Assembly (NCBI GenBank): GCA_947259405.1
Contig: CAMYLY010000007.1
Coordinates: forward strand, 1-64,000
Direction of reading: 5' to 3'
DNA: 64,000 nt
Origin: an uncultured Gemmatimonadales bacterium
GTDB taxonomy: Bacteria; Gemmatimonadota; Gemmatimonadetes; Gemmatimonadales; GWC2-71-9
Positions within the stretch are counted from its first letter, which is position 1. The number at the start of each line of letters is the position of its first letter. Below, piece by piece: positions 32,084 to 43,468 of this stretch. The notes beneath the pieces were generated by a model. That model searched no databases and had not been told where the DNA came from. It worked only from the letters and a program-made list of their open reading frames with translations. A program made the translations under genes and the position numbers.

Positions 32084-34441
32084 ATGTCCGGTTTCTGGCA
32101 CCGCCTCAAGACAGCGATCGTTGACCTCGGCATGGGGTGGCAGGAGTCTGCTGATCCGCCGGACCTTGGTGCGGCCACAGACCAGCTTCCGGCGAACTTA
32201 CTGAGCGCGTTCGGTAAGGCACTTGCCGGCCGATATGTCCTGGCCGAGGAGGTTGGGAGTGGAGGCATGGCGCTGGTCTTCCGTGCGCGCGACGTCAAAC
32301 ATGACCGAGACGTGGCACTGAAGATCCTGCGTCCCGAGCTGACGTCGAAGGTCGGCCGCGAGCGGTTTCTCCGAGAGATCAAGCTCGCAGCGCGCCTGAC
32401 GCACCCGCATATCCTCCCGCTCCACGACTCTGGTGAGGCGGCAGGACTCCTGTACTTTGTGATGCCGTTTGTCGAAGGCGTTTCGCTTCGCGATCGCCTG
32501 AGCGAGGAGCCTCGGCTCTCGGTCGAAGAGGCGCTCGAGATCGCCCGCGCCGTGGCTGCCGCGCTCGACTATGCCCATCGCCAGCAGGTCGTGCATCGCG
32601 ACATCAAGCCCGAGAACATCATGATTCTCGATGGGGTAGCGATGGTGACCGACTTCGGCATTGGCAAAGCGTTGAGCGTCGCGGGGACCGAGCGACTGAC
32701 TCAGACGGGCTCCGCGATCGGGACCCCCGCCTATATGAGTCCGGAACAGATGTACGGCGAAGGAGAACTCGATGGGCGCAGCGACATCTACAGCTTGGGC
32801 TGCATGCTCTATGAAATGCTGACGGTCCAGCAATTGTTTACCGGGCCGTCGCCGCAGGCGCTGCTTGCGCGTCGGGCGACCCGTCCTCTTCCCGAACTCG
32901 ACTTCCCCGACGCCGTACCCGACCACGTTCAGGAAGCGGTTCGTGCCGCGCTGGCCGAGGCGCCGGACGACCGCCCGAGCACCAGCGCCCAGCTCGCCGA
33001 TTGGCTGATCACACCGATGCAGTCGGAAGCAGTAAGGCGCGCGCCGCCCGCGCCACCGCCGCCCAAATCCGAGATGTCGATTGCCGTGCTTCCGTTCACC
33101 AACATGAGCGGCGATCCGGGAAACGAGTATTTCAGCGACGGCATCACCGAAGAGATCATCAACGCGCTCGCGCAGCTCAAGGACCTTCGCGTCGCGGCCC
33201 GGACGTCCGCATTTGCCTTCAAGGGGGAGACGCCGGACATCGGCGACGTCGGCGCAAAGCTCAACGTCGCGACGGTCCTCGAGGGAAGTGTTCGGGTGGC
33301 CGGTACACGCCTTCGCGTGACCGCACAGCTCATCAACGTTGCTGACGGTTATCACCTGTGGTCGGAACGCTTTGACCGCGAGATGGACGATGTGTTTGAC
33401 ATTCAGGACGAGATCGCCACGACCATTGCGAACCGGCTGGAGGTCACCATCGCGGGCCGGACGGGCGAGCTGTTGGTCAAGCCACCGACCGGGAATCTCG
33501 AGGCCTATGAGCTCTACCTGAAAGGCCGGTACATGTGGAACAAGCGTACCAAGGACGGCCTCGAGGAAGCGGAGAAGTACTTTCGCCAGGCGATCGAGCG
33601 ACATGACGGGTACGCACTCGCGTACTCCGGTCTCGCGGATGCCTACCTCCTGCTCGGGTCGTACGGCCACCTGACTCGGCAGGAGTCGCACGTCAAAGCA
33701 AAGGCGGCGGCAGAAAAGGCGATCGAGTTGGATGAAACGCTTGCTGAGGCCCACACATCCCGGGGGCAAGTACTGCGGTCGGAGCGCGACTGGCTGGGTG
33801 AAGAGCGGGAATACCTACGGGCGATCGCCCTCAATCCGAACTACGCGACGGCGCACCAGTGGTATGCGACGTTGCTCGCCGCGTTCGGTCGGCACGAGGA
33901 ATCCGTTCGCGAGATCCAACGCGCGCAGGAACTCGATCCGCTCTCGCACGCGATCTGCACGGCTGCCGGCGTCGTATTGATCATGGCCCGCGACTACGCC
34001 GGGGCGATTGAGCAGTTCGAGAAGGCCCTGGAACTCGAGCCGGGTTTCCTGTCGGCGCAGGGCCTCCGCGAGGGAGCCCTCACCGCGGTCGGGCGGTACG
34101 ACGAGGCGATCCCGATGATGGAGCGCGGGATCGAATTGAATCCCGAGGATGGCGACAGGCGTGCTCTGGTCGGCTACGCGTACGCGAAGTCGGGGGACGA
34201 GACCAGGGCAAGGGAACTGCTGGAGCAGGCAATAGCGCTGGGGGCCGGCGATGGTGCGATGGCCGTGCTCTACGCTGTGCTGGGTGACCACGATCGCGCA
34301 ATCGAGTGCCTCGAGCGAGCCTTCGATGAGGAAGTGTGGGGGTTCTTGATGTTCAACATCAGGGTGTTTCCCTTCCTCGATCCGCTGCGTTCGGACCCGC
34401 GGTTCCAGGACATGGTCCGCCGGATGAAGTTCCCGGAGTAG
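32084..34441 (+). CDS. Ser/Thr protein kinase with TolB-like and TPR domains
   Basis: This is a 785-residue protein. The kinase domain (about 50-310) is intact: VGSGGMALVF, K80, HRDIKPEN at 171 and DFG at 190-192. A proline-rich linker leads to a TolB-like/FlgO-type domain (IAVLPFTNMSGDPGNEYFSDGITEEI, about 334-470), the module that also occurs in adenylate-cyclase and winged-helix TPR proteins. At least six TPR units follow to the end. No membrane segment is seen, so it is probably cytosolic. It shares this plan with the kinase at 57307-59697, which does have a membrane segment. Confidence 0.9.
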   Translation: MSGFWHRLKTAIVDLGMGWQESADPPDLGAATDQLPANLLSAFGKALAGRYVLAEEVGSGGMALVFRARDVKHDRDVALKILRPELTSKVGRERFLREIKLAARLTHPHILPLHDSGEAAGLLYFVMPFVEGVSLRDRLSEEPRLSVEEALEIARAVAAALDYAHRQQVVHRDIKPENIMILDGVAMVTDFGIGKALSVAGTERLTQTGSAIGTPAYMSPEQMYGEGELDGRSDIYSLGCMLYEMLTVQQLFTGPSPQALLARRATRPLPELDFPDAVPDHVQEAVRAALAEAPDDRPSTSAQLADWLITPMQSEAVRRAPPAPPPPKSEMSIAVLPFTNMSGDPGNEYFSDGITEEIINALAQLKDLRVAARTSAFAFKGETPDIGDVGAKLNVATVLEGSVRVAGTRLRVTAQLINVADGYHLWSERFDREMDDVFDIQDEIATTIANRLEVTIAGRTGELLVKPPTGNLEAYELYLKGRYMWNKRTKDGLEEAEKYFRQAIERHDGYALAYSGLADAYLLLGSYGHLTRQESHVKAKAAAEKAIELDETLAEAHTSRGQVLRSERDWLGEEREYLRAIALNPNYATAHQWYATLLAAFGRHEESVREIQRAQELDPLSHAICTAAGVVLIMARDYAGAIEQFEKALELEPGFLSAQGLREGALTAVGRYDEAIPMMERGIELNPEDGDRRALVGYAYAKSGDETRARELLEQAIALGAGDGAMAVLYAVLGDHDRAIECLERAFDEEVWGFLMFNIRVFPFLDPLRSDPRFQDMVRRMKFPE

Positions 34442-34537
34442 TGTCTGCCGCCGCGCCCCGGCCTCCGGAATCGTCGGTGGCGGTCTTCCAACATGGAGAC
34501 CATGTTAGCTGTGGAGTCTCATTCGAAATGGAGAAGC

Positions 34538-35182
34538 ATGTCGATGTCCAAGCCCAAGATCACACCCACGGAAAATGGCCCCTATCTGATCGAAGGAATC
34601 GATGCCGTGGTGCGATACACGGATGGAAAGGAGTTTCCGATCGATGGCAAGGCGGCCCTGTGCCGCTGCGGCGGGTCGAAGAACAAACCGTTTTGTGACG
34701 GAAGCCACAAGCGGAACGGTTTCACGAGCGCCAAAGACCCCGATCGAACTCCGGATACGCTCGAAGACCATACGGGAAATGGCATCACCATTCACGACAA
34801 CCGCGGACTATGTGCGCACGCCGGACGGTGCACCGACGGGCTTCCCGTCGTGTTTCGGCTGGGCACCGAGCCGTGGATTGCGGCGAGCGCCGCGGATGCG
34901 GAGACCATCGCAAAGACGATTCAGCAGTGTCCGTCGGGGGCGCTGTCGTACAGCATCAACGAAACGTTGTATCGAGATCACGGTGGAGACGCGGTTGTCG
35001 CGCTGGCGCCGAACGGACCGTATGTGATTCGCGGCGGGGCGGAGCTGGCCAACACCGAGTTCAACGACGGTGGCACCACGGACCACATGACCCTGTGTCG
35101 CTGTGGGGCATCGCAGAACAAGCCGTTCTGCAGTGGGGCCCACTGGAACGTGCAATTCGATGAGGACGCACCGAGGAAGTGA
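34538..35182 (+). CDS. CDGSH iron-sulfur protein with two CDGSH-type sites and a Fer4-like centre
   Basis: This is a 214-residue protein; I chose ATG 34538, with GGAG five bases upstream. The N-terminal CDGSH site is CRCGGSKNKPFCDGSHKRNGF, and a C-terminal variant is CRCGASQNKPFCSGAHWNVQF (C-x-C...C...H in both). Between them, HDNRGLCAHAGRCTDGLPVVF...QQCPSGALSY matches the DUF1271/Fer4_19 segment. This three-part layout is known for bacterial CDGSH proteins of redox function. It would bind two [2Fe-2S] clusters and probably one more Fe-S centre. Confidence 0.9.
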   Translation: MSMSKPKITPTENGPYLIEGIDAVVRYTDGKEFPIDGKAALCRCGGSKNKPFCDGSHKRNGFTSAKDPDRTPDTLEDHTGNGITIHDNRGLCAHAGRCTDGLPVVFRLGTEPWIAASAADAETIAKTIQQCPSGALSYSINETLYRDHGGDAVVALAPNGPYVIRGGAELANTEFNDGGTTDHMTLCRCGASQNKPFCSGAHWNVQFDEDAPRK

Positions 35183-35189
35183 GTCTACG

Positions 35190-35654
35190 TCACGGGCGTG
35201 TCATTCCCATCTTCGCCTTCGCCTCGGCGCTCCATTCCCAGAGGACGTTGATGATGACCCAACGATCCTCGACCTTCCCAACGTGGAGATAGTCCACCCA
35301 GTCAGTGGCGACGACCTTGACGCTGGCGGCCCCCTCGTAGATGTCGAGAATCGACACGTCCTTTCGCCGTTGATCAGCTGGTGTGGAGCTCCCTTCTCCC
35401 CGCGAGGCAGCATGGATGAGTTGGTCCGCGGTCGTTTCCCTGACGGTCACGCGACCTCGTCGATGTTCGACGACGCGTTTCGCCAGGTTGGGGTGTAATG
35501 CCTGCGCCATTCGTGTCGAGTCGCCTTGATACCAGCCCTCGATATAGTCGAGTGCGACCTGCCGAATCGCCTGTGAGTCTGCGGATGTCTGAGCGTGCCC
35601 ATCGGCGGTCGAAGTGAATAACATGATAAGAGCAAGTGCGACGAGCGTCTTCAT
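35190..35654 (-). CDS. Secreted lumazine-binding/NTF2-like protein
   Basis: This is a 154-residue protein starting at ATG 35654 behind GGAGGGGG. A signal peptide (MKTLVALALIMLFTSTADGHAQ) is followed by an NTF2-type fold: AIRQVALDYIEGWYQGDSTRMAQALHPNLAKR, and VATDWVDYLHVGKVEDRWVIINVLWEW at the end. This matches the Lumazine_bd_2 family, whose members are mostly uncharacterised. It is convergent with the CDGSH gene, with only 7 bases between the stops. Confidence 0.85.
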   Translation of the reverse strand: MKTLVALALIMLFTSTADGHAQTSADSQAIRQVALDYIEGWYQGDSTRMAQALHPNLAKRVVEHRRGRVTVRETTADQLIHAASRGEGSSTPADQRRKDVSILDIYEGAASVKVVATDWVDYLHVGKVEDRWVIINVLWEWSAEAKAKMGMTRP

Positions 35655-35754
35655 TGTCAGAACCCCCTCCAATTGATCATGGACCGGCCAATCGAAACCT
35701 AAACTGTGGGGCCACGCCCGCCATCACAGTCCCGTTCATTCCTTATAGGTTGTT

Positions 35755-35800
35755 GGTGTCCAAGGTCACCTACGGAGGCACGGGATGAAGGCGACAGCGG
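35755..35800 (+). pseudogene. 5' fragment of a duplicated thiamine-binding (UPF0045) gene
   Basis: About 46 bases, from GTCCAAGG through the ribosome-site region TACGGAGGCACGGG and ATG to AAGGCGACAGCGGAG, closely match 40252-40297, the upstream region and first codons of the intact gene at 40280. At 35801 the match ends exactly where an R1 half-element (GAGGGGGACAGGGGGTGAGG) begins. Confidence 0.75.
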
Positions 35801-35821
35801 AGAGGGGGACAGGGGGTGAGG
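35801..35821 (+). repeat. R1 half-element
   Basis: GAGAGGGGGACAGGGGGTGAG is the right half of the 84-bp R1 element. It lies between the truncated UPF0045 fragment and a DUF559 relic. Confidence 0.75.
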
Positions 35822-35885
35822 CGGCGGACGATGGCCTCGAGTTTCTCGGCGCTCGTCCTGCGGTTGTGACAAGTGACTTTGACGG
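35822..35885 (-). pseudogene. C-terminal relic of a DUF559 gene
   Basis: The minus-strand frame reads VKVTCHNRRTSAEKLEAIVRRL, which aligns with VVRMKNHEVTAERLEAVVRDV at the C-terminus of the intact DUF559 protein (14523-14879). It runs straight into the R1 half-element, the same gene-repeat order as at 14.5 kb. No other part of the gene remains. Confidence 0.6.
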
Positions 35886-35919
35886 CCACGGGTCCGATCC
35901 CGCATACTAACCATCGACC

Positions 35920-36660
35920 ATGCGCTACCTCGCTCTCTTCACGCTGTTCGCGGTCATGGGCACCGCCTCCGCTCACGCGCAGCGCGCGGTCGAATGGGGT
36001 GTGTGGACGCCCGTCGCTTGCTACCCGGGATTGGATTTCAGAATCGGGCACACGGGGCCGCCTCTGGCAGACGGGTACTACGTCGTGCATGCGCAATTCC
36101 GGAACCGGTACCGCAGAACGATCTTCTTCGACTATGCGGTGCGCGAACCGGGTACGGACACGCCGGTCGAGTACCGCACGCTCGAGGGGATTGAGCGGCG
36201 CGGCGTGGGGCCGGTCACCGAGTTCGTAGGTGACTACTCACCCGAGTTCTTCCTGCGCGTCCCGCCAGGCGACCCGGCGGAAGTCGTGGTCGACAACGTG
36301 CGTATGGAAGCGGATGAAGGACGCTACGTCGCCGGCGAGCCTGGCTGTGCCATGGCGACCGTGAGTGGAGCAACGGCTCCAGCCAGGCCGCGACTCACCA
36401 ATCCGATTCGCGCCCGCACGGAGCGATCGCACGACTTGACCACGTCGCGGATCTTCATGCTGAACGAGTCGGACGAGACGCTCACGGTCTCCGTGATTCT
36501 CCACGACTGCGAGAACATCCGAAACCCCTGTGACGTGCCGATCAACTTCGACGGTCGCCTCGACCCGGGAGAAGAGACGCAGGTCCTCATCGTGAGGCCG
36601 CGCACCCGCTCGCGCACGTGGAGCTTCAAGTATCGGTTCAGTTGGGATCGGGTACCGTAG
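35920..36660 (+). CDS. Secreted protein of unknown function
   Basis: This is a 246-residue protein with a signal peptide (MRYLALFTLFAVMGTASAHAQ). The mature part is beta-rich with four cysteines, of which HDCENIRNPCDVP near residue 197 is a close pair. Segments such as YYVVHAQFRNRYRRTIFFDYAVRE suggest immunoglobulin-like strands. There is no Shine-Dalgarno site; GCATACTAACC lies 12 bases before the ATG. The family is not recognised. Confidence 0.65.
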   Translation: MRYLALFTLFAVMGTASAHAQRAVEWGVWTPVACYPGLDFRIGHTGPPLADGYYVVHAQFRNRYRRTIFFDYAVREPGTDTPVEYRTLEGIERRGVGPVTEFVGDYSPEFFLRVPPGDPAEVVVDNVRMEADEGRYVAGEPGCAMATVSGATAPARPRLTNPIRARTERSHDLTTSRIFMLNESDETLTVSVILHDCENIRNPCDVPINFDGRLDPGEETQVLIVRPRTRSRTWSFKYRFSWDRVP

Positions 36661-36674
36661 GAACAGCAGTCTGC

Positions 36675-36698
36675 GGTCCTTTAGGACGCGTCGCGTGT
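36675..36698 (+). repeat. R2-family palindrome, left half
   Basis: GGTCCTTTAGGACGCGTCGCGTG matches the left hairpin of the intact R2 element at 8219. Confidence 0.6.
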
Positions 36699-36906
36699 GC
36701 ACCGAGCTGTTCCTCGCAGCGTTCGCCAGTCTCGCCAGCTCCCGTCGCGGCGCACCCAGGTGGGGAGTCGCATGGACGGTAAAGACACAATCGTGGTCGG
36801 ATCCGTCAAGCCGACGTGGACGGTCCCGTCCTACCGACCTCCCGTCCCGCGCCGTACGTTTGCATTCATCTCCGCGGCCCTCTCAACCACCAACCTGAAC
36901 GACACC

Positions 36907-39900
36907 ATGACACACACCATCGCTCGCACCGTTTTGCTGCTGACTGCGCTCACCGTTTCGGGCTCCGCGCTCACCGCGCAGCAGGCCGATCGCCTCGCGA
37001 CCACGGACTACGGCGCCCTGGCCTTCCGCAACATCGGTCCCGCCTTCAACGGCGGACGCATCGCCGACATCGCCATCCACCCCCACGACGGCAGCATATG
37101 GTACGTGGCGGTGGGATCCGGTGGCGTCTGGAAGACCGTCAACGCCGGGACCACGTGGGAGCCGATCTTCGACGACCAACCCTCGTACTCCATCGGATCG
37201 GTCGCGATCGATCCGTCGAACCCCGCGACCGTGTGGGTCGGCACCGGCGAGAACGTGGGCGGGCGGCACGTGGGATTCGGTGACGGCGTCTACAAGAGCA
37301 CGGACGGCGGCAAGACGTGGACGAACATGGGGCTTGCCGCTTCGGAGCACATCTCCACGATGGTCGTTCACCCCGAGAACTCCGACGTCGTGTGGGTGTC
37401 GGTCCAGGGTCCGCTCTGGACCCCCGGCGGCGAGCGTGGCCTGTACAAGACCGCCGACGGCGGCGTGACCTGGCGGAAGGTGCTGGGCGAGGGTGAATGG
37501 ACCGGCGTCACCGACGTCGTGATGGATCCGCGTGACCCCGACGTGCTGTATGCCGCGAGCTGGGACCGGCACCGCACCGTGGCGGCATACATGGGTGGCG
37601 GGCCCCGCAGCGGCATCCACAACTCCACCGACGGCGGTGAGACGTGGACCGAACTCACGACCGGACTGCCGTCCTCCAACCTGGGGAAGATCGGACTCGC
37701 CGTCTCGTGGCAGGACCCCGACATCGTGTATGCGGCGATCGAGGAGGATCGCCGCTCGGGCGGCCTGTACCGGTCCACCAATCGCGGCGGGTCGTGGACC
37801 AAGATGTCGGACGCGGTCTCGGGCGGCACGGGCCCGCACTACTACCAGGAGCTGTACGCGTCACCCCACCGGTTCGGGCGGCTCTACCTGGTGAGCAATA
37901 CGACGCTGGTTTCCGACGACCACGGCGCCACCTTCCGGCGGATGCCCCAGGAGAAGAAACACGGGGACGACCACGCGATCGCGTTTCAGAAAGACGATGC
38001 GGATTACCTGCTGGTCGGGAGCGACGGCGGGTTGTACGAGACGTTCGACGACATGGTCACGTGGCGCTTTCTGCGCAACATGCCGGTGATGCAGTACTAC
38101 AAGATCTCGACGGACGACGCCGAGCCGTTCTACTTCGTCTATGGCGGCACGCAGGACAACGGATCCAACGGCGGGCCGTCTCGCACCGACAACGTGCACG
38201 GCATCCGCAATGCCGATTGGTTCACGACGCTCGGCGCTGACGGTCACGGCTCCGCGACGGAGGCCGGTAACCCGAACATCATCTACGGTGAATTTCAGCA
38301 GGGCGTGCTCTGGCGCGTGGATCGCCTTACCGGCGAGCAAGTGTTCATCCAACCGCAGCCTCGCGAAGGAGAGGGCTTCGAGCGCTACAACTGGGACGCG
38401 CCGATCGAGATGAGCCCGCACAGCCCGACGCGCATGTACTTCGCGTCGCATCGCGTGTGGCGGACGGACGATCGCGGCGACAGCTGGACACCCATCTCCG
38501 GTGACCTCACGCGCAACGAGGAGCGCATCACGCTGCCGATCATGGGCCGGCAACAGAGCTGGGAGAACTCCTGGGACGTTGGCGCCATGTCCACCTACAA
38601 CACGATCACGTCGCTTGGCGAGTCACCGCTCCTCGACGGGGTGATCTACGCCGGCACGGATGACGGCCTGTTCCACGCCACCGAAGACGGTGGCGCAACG
38701 TGGCGCCGGCTCGACGTGGGCAGCATCTCGGGCGTGCCCGACCATGCGTTCGTCAACGACATCAAGGCGGACCTGTTCGACGCGAACACGGTCTACATGG
38801 CACTCGACAACCACAAGTCCGGCGACTTCCGTCCATACCTGGTCAAGAGCACCGACCGGGGCCGGTCGTGGCGCTCGATCGCGGGCGACCTGCCGGAGCG
38901 TCACCTCGTGTGGCGCGTGGTGCAGGACCACGTCGACCCGAACCTGATGTTCGCGGCGACCGAGTTCGGGATCTTCTTCACCCCAAACGGCGGGGCCCGC
39001 TGGATCGAACTCGAGGCTGGTGTGCCGACGATTTCGTTCCGCGACATCATCATTCAACGCACGCACGAGGACGTCGTGGCGGCATCGTTCGGCCGCGGCA
39101 TTTTCGTCTTGGACGACTACACCGCGCTCCGGAACCTTAGCGAGACCATGCTGGCCCGCGAGGGGACGATCTTTCCGGTGAGAGCCGCGCATTGGTTCAT
39201 ACCACGAGAGATCATGCATTCCGAGGGTGACGACGTTTACCAAGCGGAGAATCCACCGTACGGCGCCGTGTTCACCTACTACCTGCGTGACGGTTACAAG
39301 TCGATGGAGGCCGAGCGCCAAGAGCGGGAACGCGCGGTCGCCATGGATCAGAACGTGCCGTTCCCCGGATGGGAGGCCTTGGAGCAGGAGATGCGAGAGC
39401 AGGGCCCCACGGTGCAGATCGTCGTGCGCGACCAGACCGGGACGGTGGTGAACCGCGTGAACGGTTCCGCCACTGCCGGCTTCCACCGTATCAACTGGGA
39501 GCTGGACCACGCCAGCTCGGCGATCGTCGATGCGGGTGATACCGGCACGGGCAACGGGTTCCCAGCCTTGCCGGGCACGTACACGGCCACACTGGTCAAG
39601 ATCGAGGACGGCGCGGTCACCGCGTTGGCGGGACCGGAGTCGTTCGACGTCATCCCGCTGCGGGACGGGGCGTTGCCCGGCGCGTCCAACGCCGTGATCG
39701 CGGCGTTCCGTGCCGAGATGGAGTCGTTCCTGCACGACCTGCAACGCACCAACACGGCCCTGACGGAGCAGATCGAAACCGTCGAGGCCATGCAGACCGC
39801 GCTCCTGCGAGCCACGCGGGGCGATACGGCACTGACGCGCCGGCTGTACGAAACGCGGCTCACGTTGCTGGAGCTGCGGAAAGCGGTCGAGGGGAGCGAA

Positions 39901-40134
39901 GCGAAAGACGAGATCGGCGAGGACGGTCCGCCGTCACCGGGAAACCGCTACTCCACCGGTGCGAGGGGGTTGGGTACGAGTTACGGGCCCACGCCGATGC
40001 ATCGGGAGGCGGTGCAGGCCGGGCGCAACGAACTTGCCGCGTTGCAGGCCGAGTTGACCCGGATCGTGGAGCAGGTGATGCCGGCGCTCGAGCGTGCGCT
40101 GGAGGCTGCGGGGGCGCCGCCGATCCAGCGATAA
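36907..40134 (+). CDS. Exported BNR/VPS10-type beta-propeller protein
   Basis: This is a 1075-residue protein. I chose ATG 36907 because a signal peptide follows (MTHTIARTVLLLTALTVSGSALTAQQ); the frame is open further upstream without a credible start. It contains many Asp-box/BNR strands of the type VYKSTDGGKTWTNMGL, HNSTDGGETWTELTTGLPSS and LYRSTNRGGSWTKM, forming two large propellers over about residues 40-750. A C-terminal region of beta domains plus a helical end follows. It belongs to the sortilin/VPS10-like glycosyl-hydrolase-fold family common in this kind of genome. Enzyme activity is not shown. The gene is isolated and plus-strand. Confidence 0.88.
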   Translation: MTHTIARTVLLLTALTVSGSALTAQQADRLATTDYGALAFRNIGPAFNGGRIADIAIHPHDGSIWYVAVGSGGVWKTVNAGTTWEPIFDDQPSYSIGSVAIDPSNPATVWVGTGENVGGRHVGFGDGVYKSTDGGKTWTNMGLAASEHISTMVVHPENSDVVWVSVQGPLWTPGGERGLYKTADGGVTWRKVLGEGEWTGVTDVVMDPRDPDVLYAASWDRHRTVAAYMGGGPRSGIHNSTDGGETWTELTTGLPSSNLGKIGLAVSWQDPDIVYAAIEEDRRSGGLYRSTNRGGSWTKMSDAVSGGTGPHYYQELYASPHRFGRLYLVSNTTLVSDDHGATFRRMPQEKKHGDDHAIAFQKDDADYLLVGSDGGLYETFDDMVTWRFLRNMPVMQYYKISTDDAEPFYFVYGGTQDNGSNGGPSRTDNVHGIRNADWFTTLGADGHGSATEAGNPNIIYGEFQQGVLWRVDRLTGEQVFIQPQPREGEGFERYNWDAPIEMSPHSPTRMYFASHRVWRTDDRGDSWTPISGDLTRNEERITLPIMGRQQSWENSWDVGAMSTYNTITSLGESPLLDGVIYAGTDDGLFHATEDGGATWRRLDVGSISGVPDHAFVNDIKADLFDANTVYMALDNHKSGDFRPYLVKSTDRGRSWRSIAGDLPERHLVWRVVQDHVDPNLMFAATEFGIFFTPNGGARWIELEAGVPTISFRDIIIQRTHEDVVAASFGRGIFVLDDYTALRNLSETMLAREGTIFPVRAAHWFIPREIMHSEGDDVYQAENPPYGAVFTYYLRDGYKSMEAERQERERAVAMDQNVPFPGWEALEQEMREQGPTVQIVVRDQTGTVVNRVNGSATAGFHRINWELDHASSAIVDAGDTGTGNGFPALPGTYTATLVKIEDGAVTALAGPESFDVIPLRDGALPGASNAVIAAFRAEMESFLHDLQRTNTALTEQIETVEAMQTALLRATRGDTALTRRLYETRLTLLELRKAVEGSEAKDEIGEDGPPSPGNRYSTGARGLGTSYGPTPMHREAVQAGRNELAALQAELTRIVEQVMPALERALEAAGAPPIQR

Positions 40135-40279
40135 CCCTCGCGACGCGCCGACCACCGTGCATTTGCGGGTTGGAGGCGGGAGATTAGGGGGTTGGGTGGG
40201 TGAACTGGGAAAACGCTAATGACCGCCCCCGGGTATCCCCTAGCTCAGTCGAGTCCAAGGGTGCATACGGAGGCACGGG

Positions 40280-40558
40280 ATGAAAGCGACAGCGGAGATT
40301 CAGGTCATACCCATCGGCGTGGGTATTTCAGTTCGGAAGGAAGTGCAGCGGGCGCACGAACTGCTGCAACAGTCGGGGTTGACGGTGGCATTGCACGCGT
40401 ATGGGACCAACGTCGAGGGTGAGTTGAACGCCATCCTCGACGCGGTTCGAACCGTACACGAGACGCTGCACGCGGAGGGTGTCCCGCGGCTCTCGACGGC
40501 GGTGAAGCTGGGCACGCGCACCGACAAAGAACCGTCGCTCGGTGGCAAGATGTTCTAG
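40280..40558 (+). CDS. MTH1187/YkoF-type thiamine-binding protein (UPF0045)
   Basis: This is a 92-residue protein. The sequence ATAEIQVIPIGVGISVRKEV...LHAYGTNVEGELNAILDAVRTVHE...LSTAVKLGTRTDKEP is the full UPF0045 family pattern; members bind thiamine or hydroxymethylpyrimidine as ferredoxin-fold homo-oligomers. A GGAGGCACGGG ribosome site precedes the ATG. The first 18 or so bases of coding sequence and the upstream region are duplicated at 35755-35800. Confidence 0.9.
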   Translation: MKATAEIQVIPIGVGISVRKEVQRAHELLQQSGLTVALHAYGTNVEGELNAILDAVRTVHETLHAEGVPRLSTAVKLGTRTDKEPSLGGKMF

Positions 40559-40721
40559 CGTGGTGCCGGTAGAGATCACCGGCCGCCGGAACACGCCGCT
40601 CGCCTCCACCTCCATCCCCACCTAAACGGGTGGGTGCGAGACATGCAACGGACGGTGCGTCAAGCCACGCAACGGTAACGAGCGCACCCCGTCCCCTCTG
40701 TCCCTTCCGTCCCATCTGTCC

Positions 40722-40734
40722 CATCTTACCCGCC
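40722..40734 (+). promoter_or_regulatory. CCATCTT element before a coupled leader ORF
   Basis: CCCATCTTACCCGCC stands before ATG 40735. That ATG opens a 30-codon frame, MSDATSRLDSNAEAFARR..., ending in TGA at 40825-40827, which overlaps the kinase start as ATGA. Pyrimidine-rich sequence precedes it, as it does before the kinase at 6051. Confidence 0.4.
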
Positions 40735-40761
40735 ATGTCCGACGCTACCTCCCGTCTCGAT

Positions 40762-40816
40762 TCGAACGCTGAAGCGTTCGCTCGGCGCTGCGCCGAGCGG
40801 CGGCTTCAGCCGCGGA
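40762..40816 (+). repeat. Three adjacent palindromes of R2 type inside the kinase leader ORF
   Basis: CGAACGCTGAAGCGTTCG, GCTCGGCGCTGCGCCGAGC and GCGGCGGCTTCAGCCGC lie end to end. They fill the middle of the leader reading frame between 40735 and the kinase ATG. Confidence 0.75.
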
Positions 40817-40823
40817 ACCGACG

Positions 40824-43427
<2,604 letters not shown>

Positions 43428-43468
43428 GCGTGCGGCACGGCTTGCCATCAATGGAAAGGCTGGCCCGC

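Noticed and set aside
35770-36096. A minus-strand gene covering the R1 half-element
   Set aside because: The frame joins a DUF559 relic to antisense of the secreted protein gene; only the short DUF559-like part is credible, as a pseudogene.
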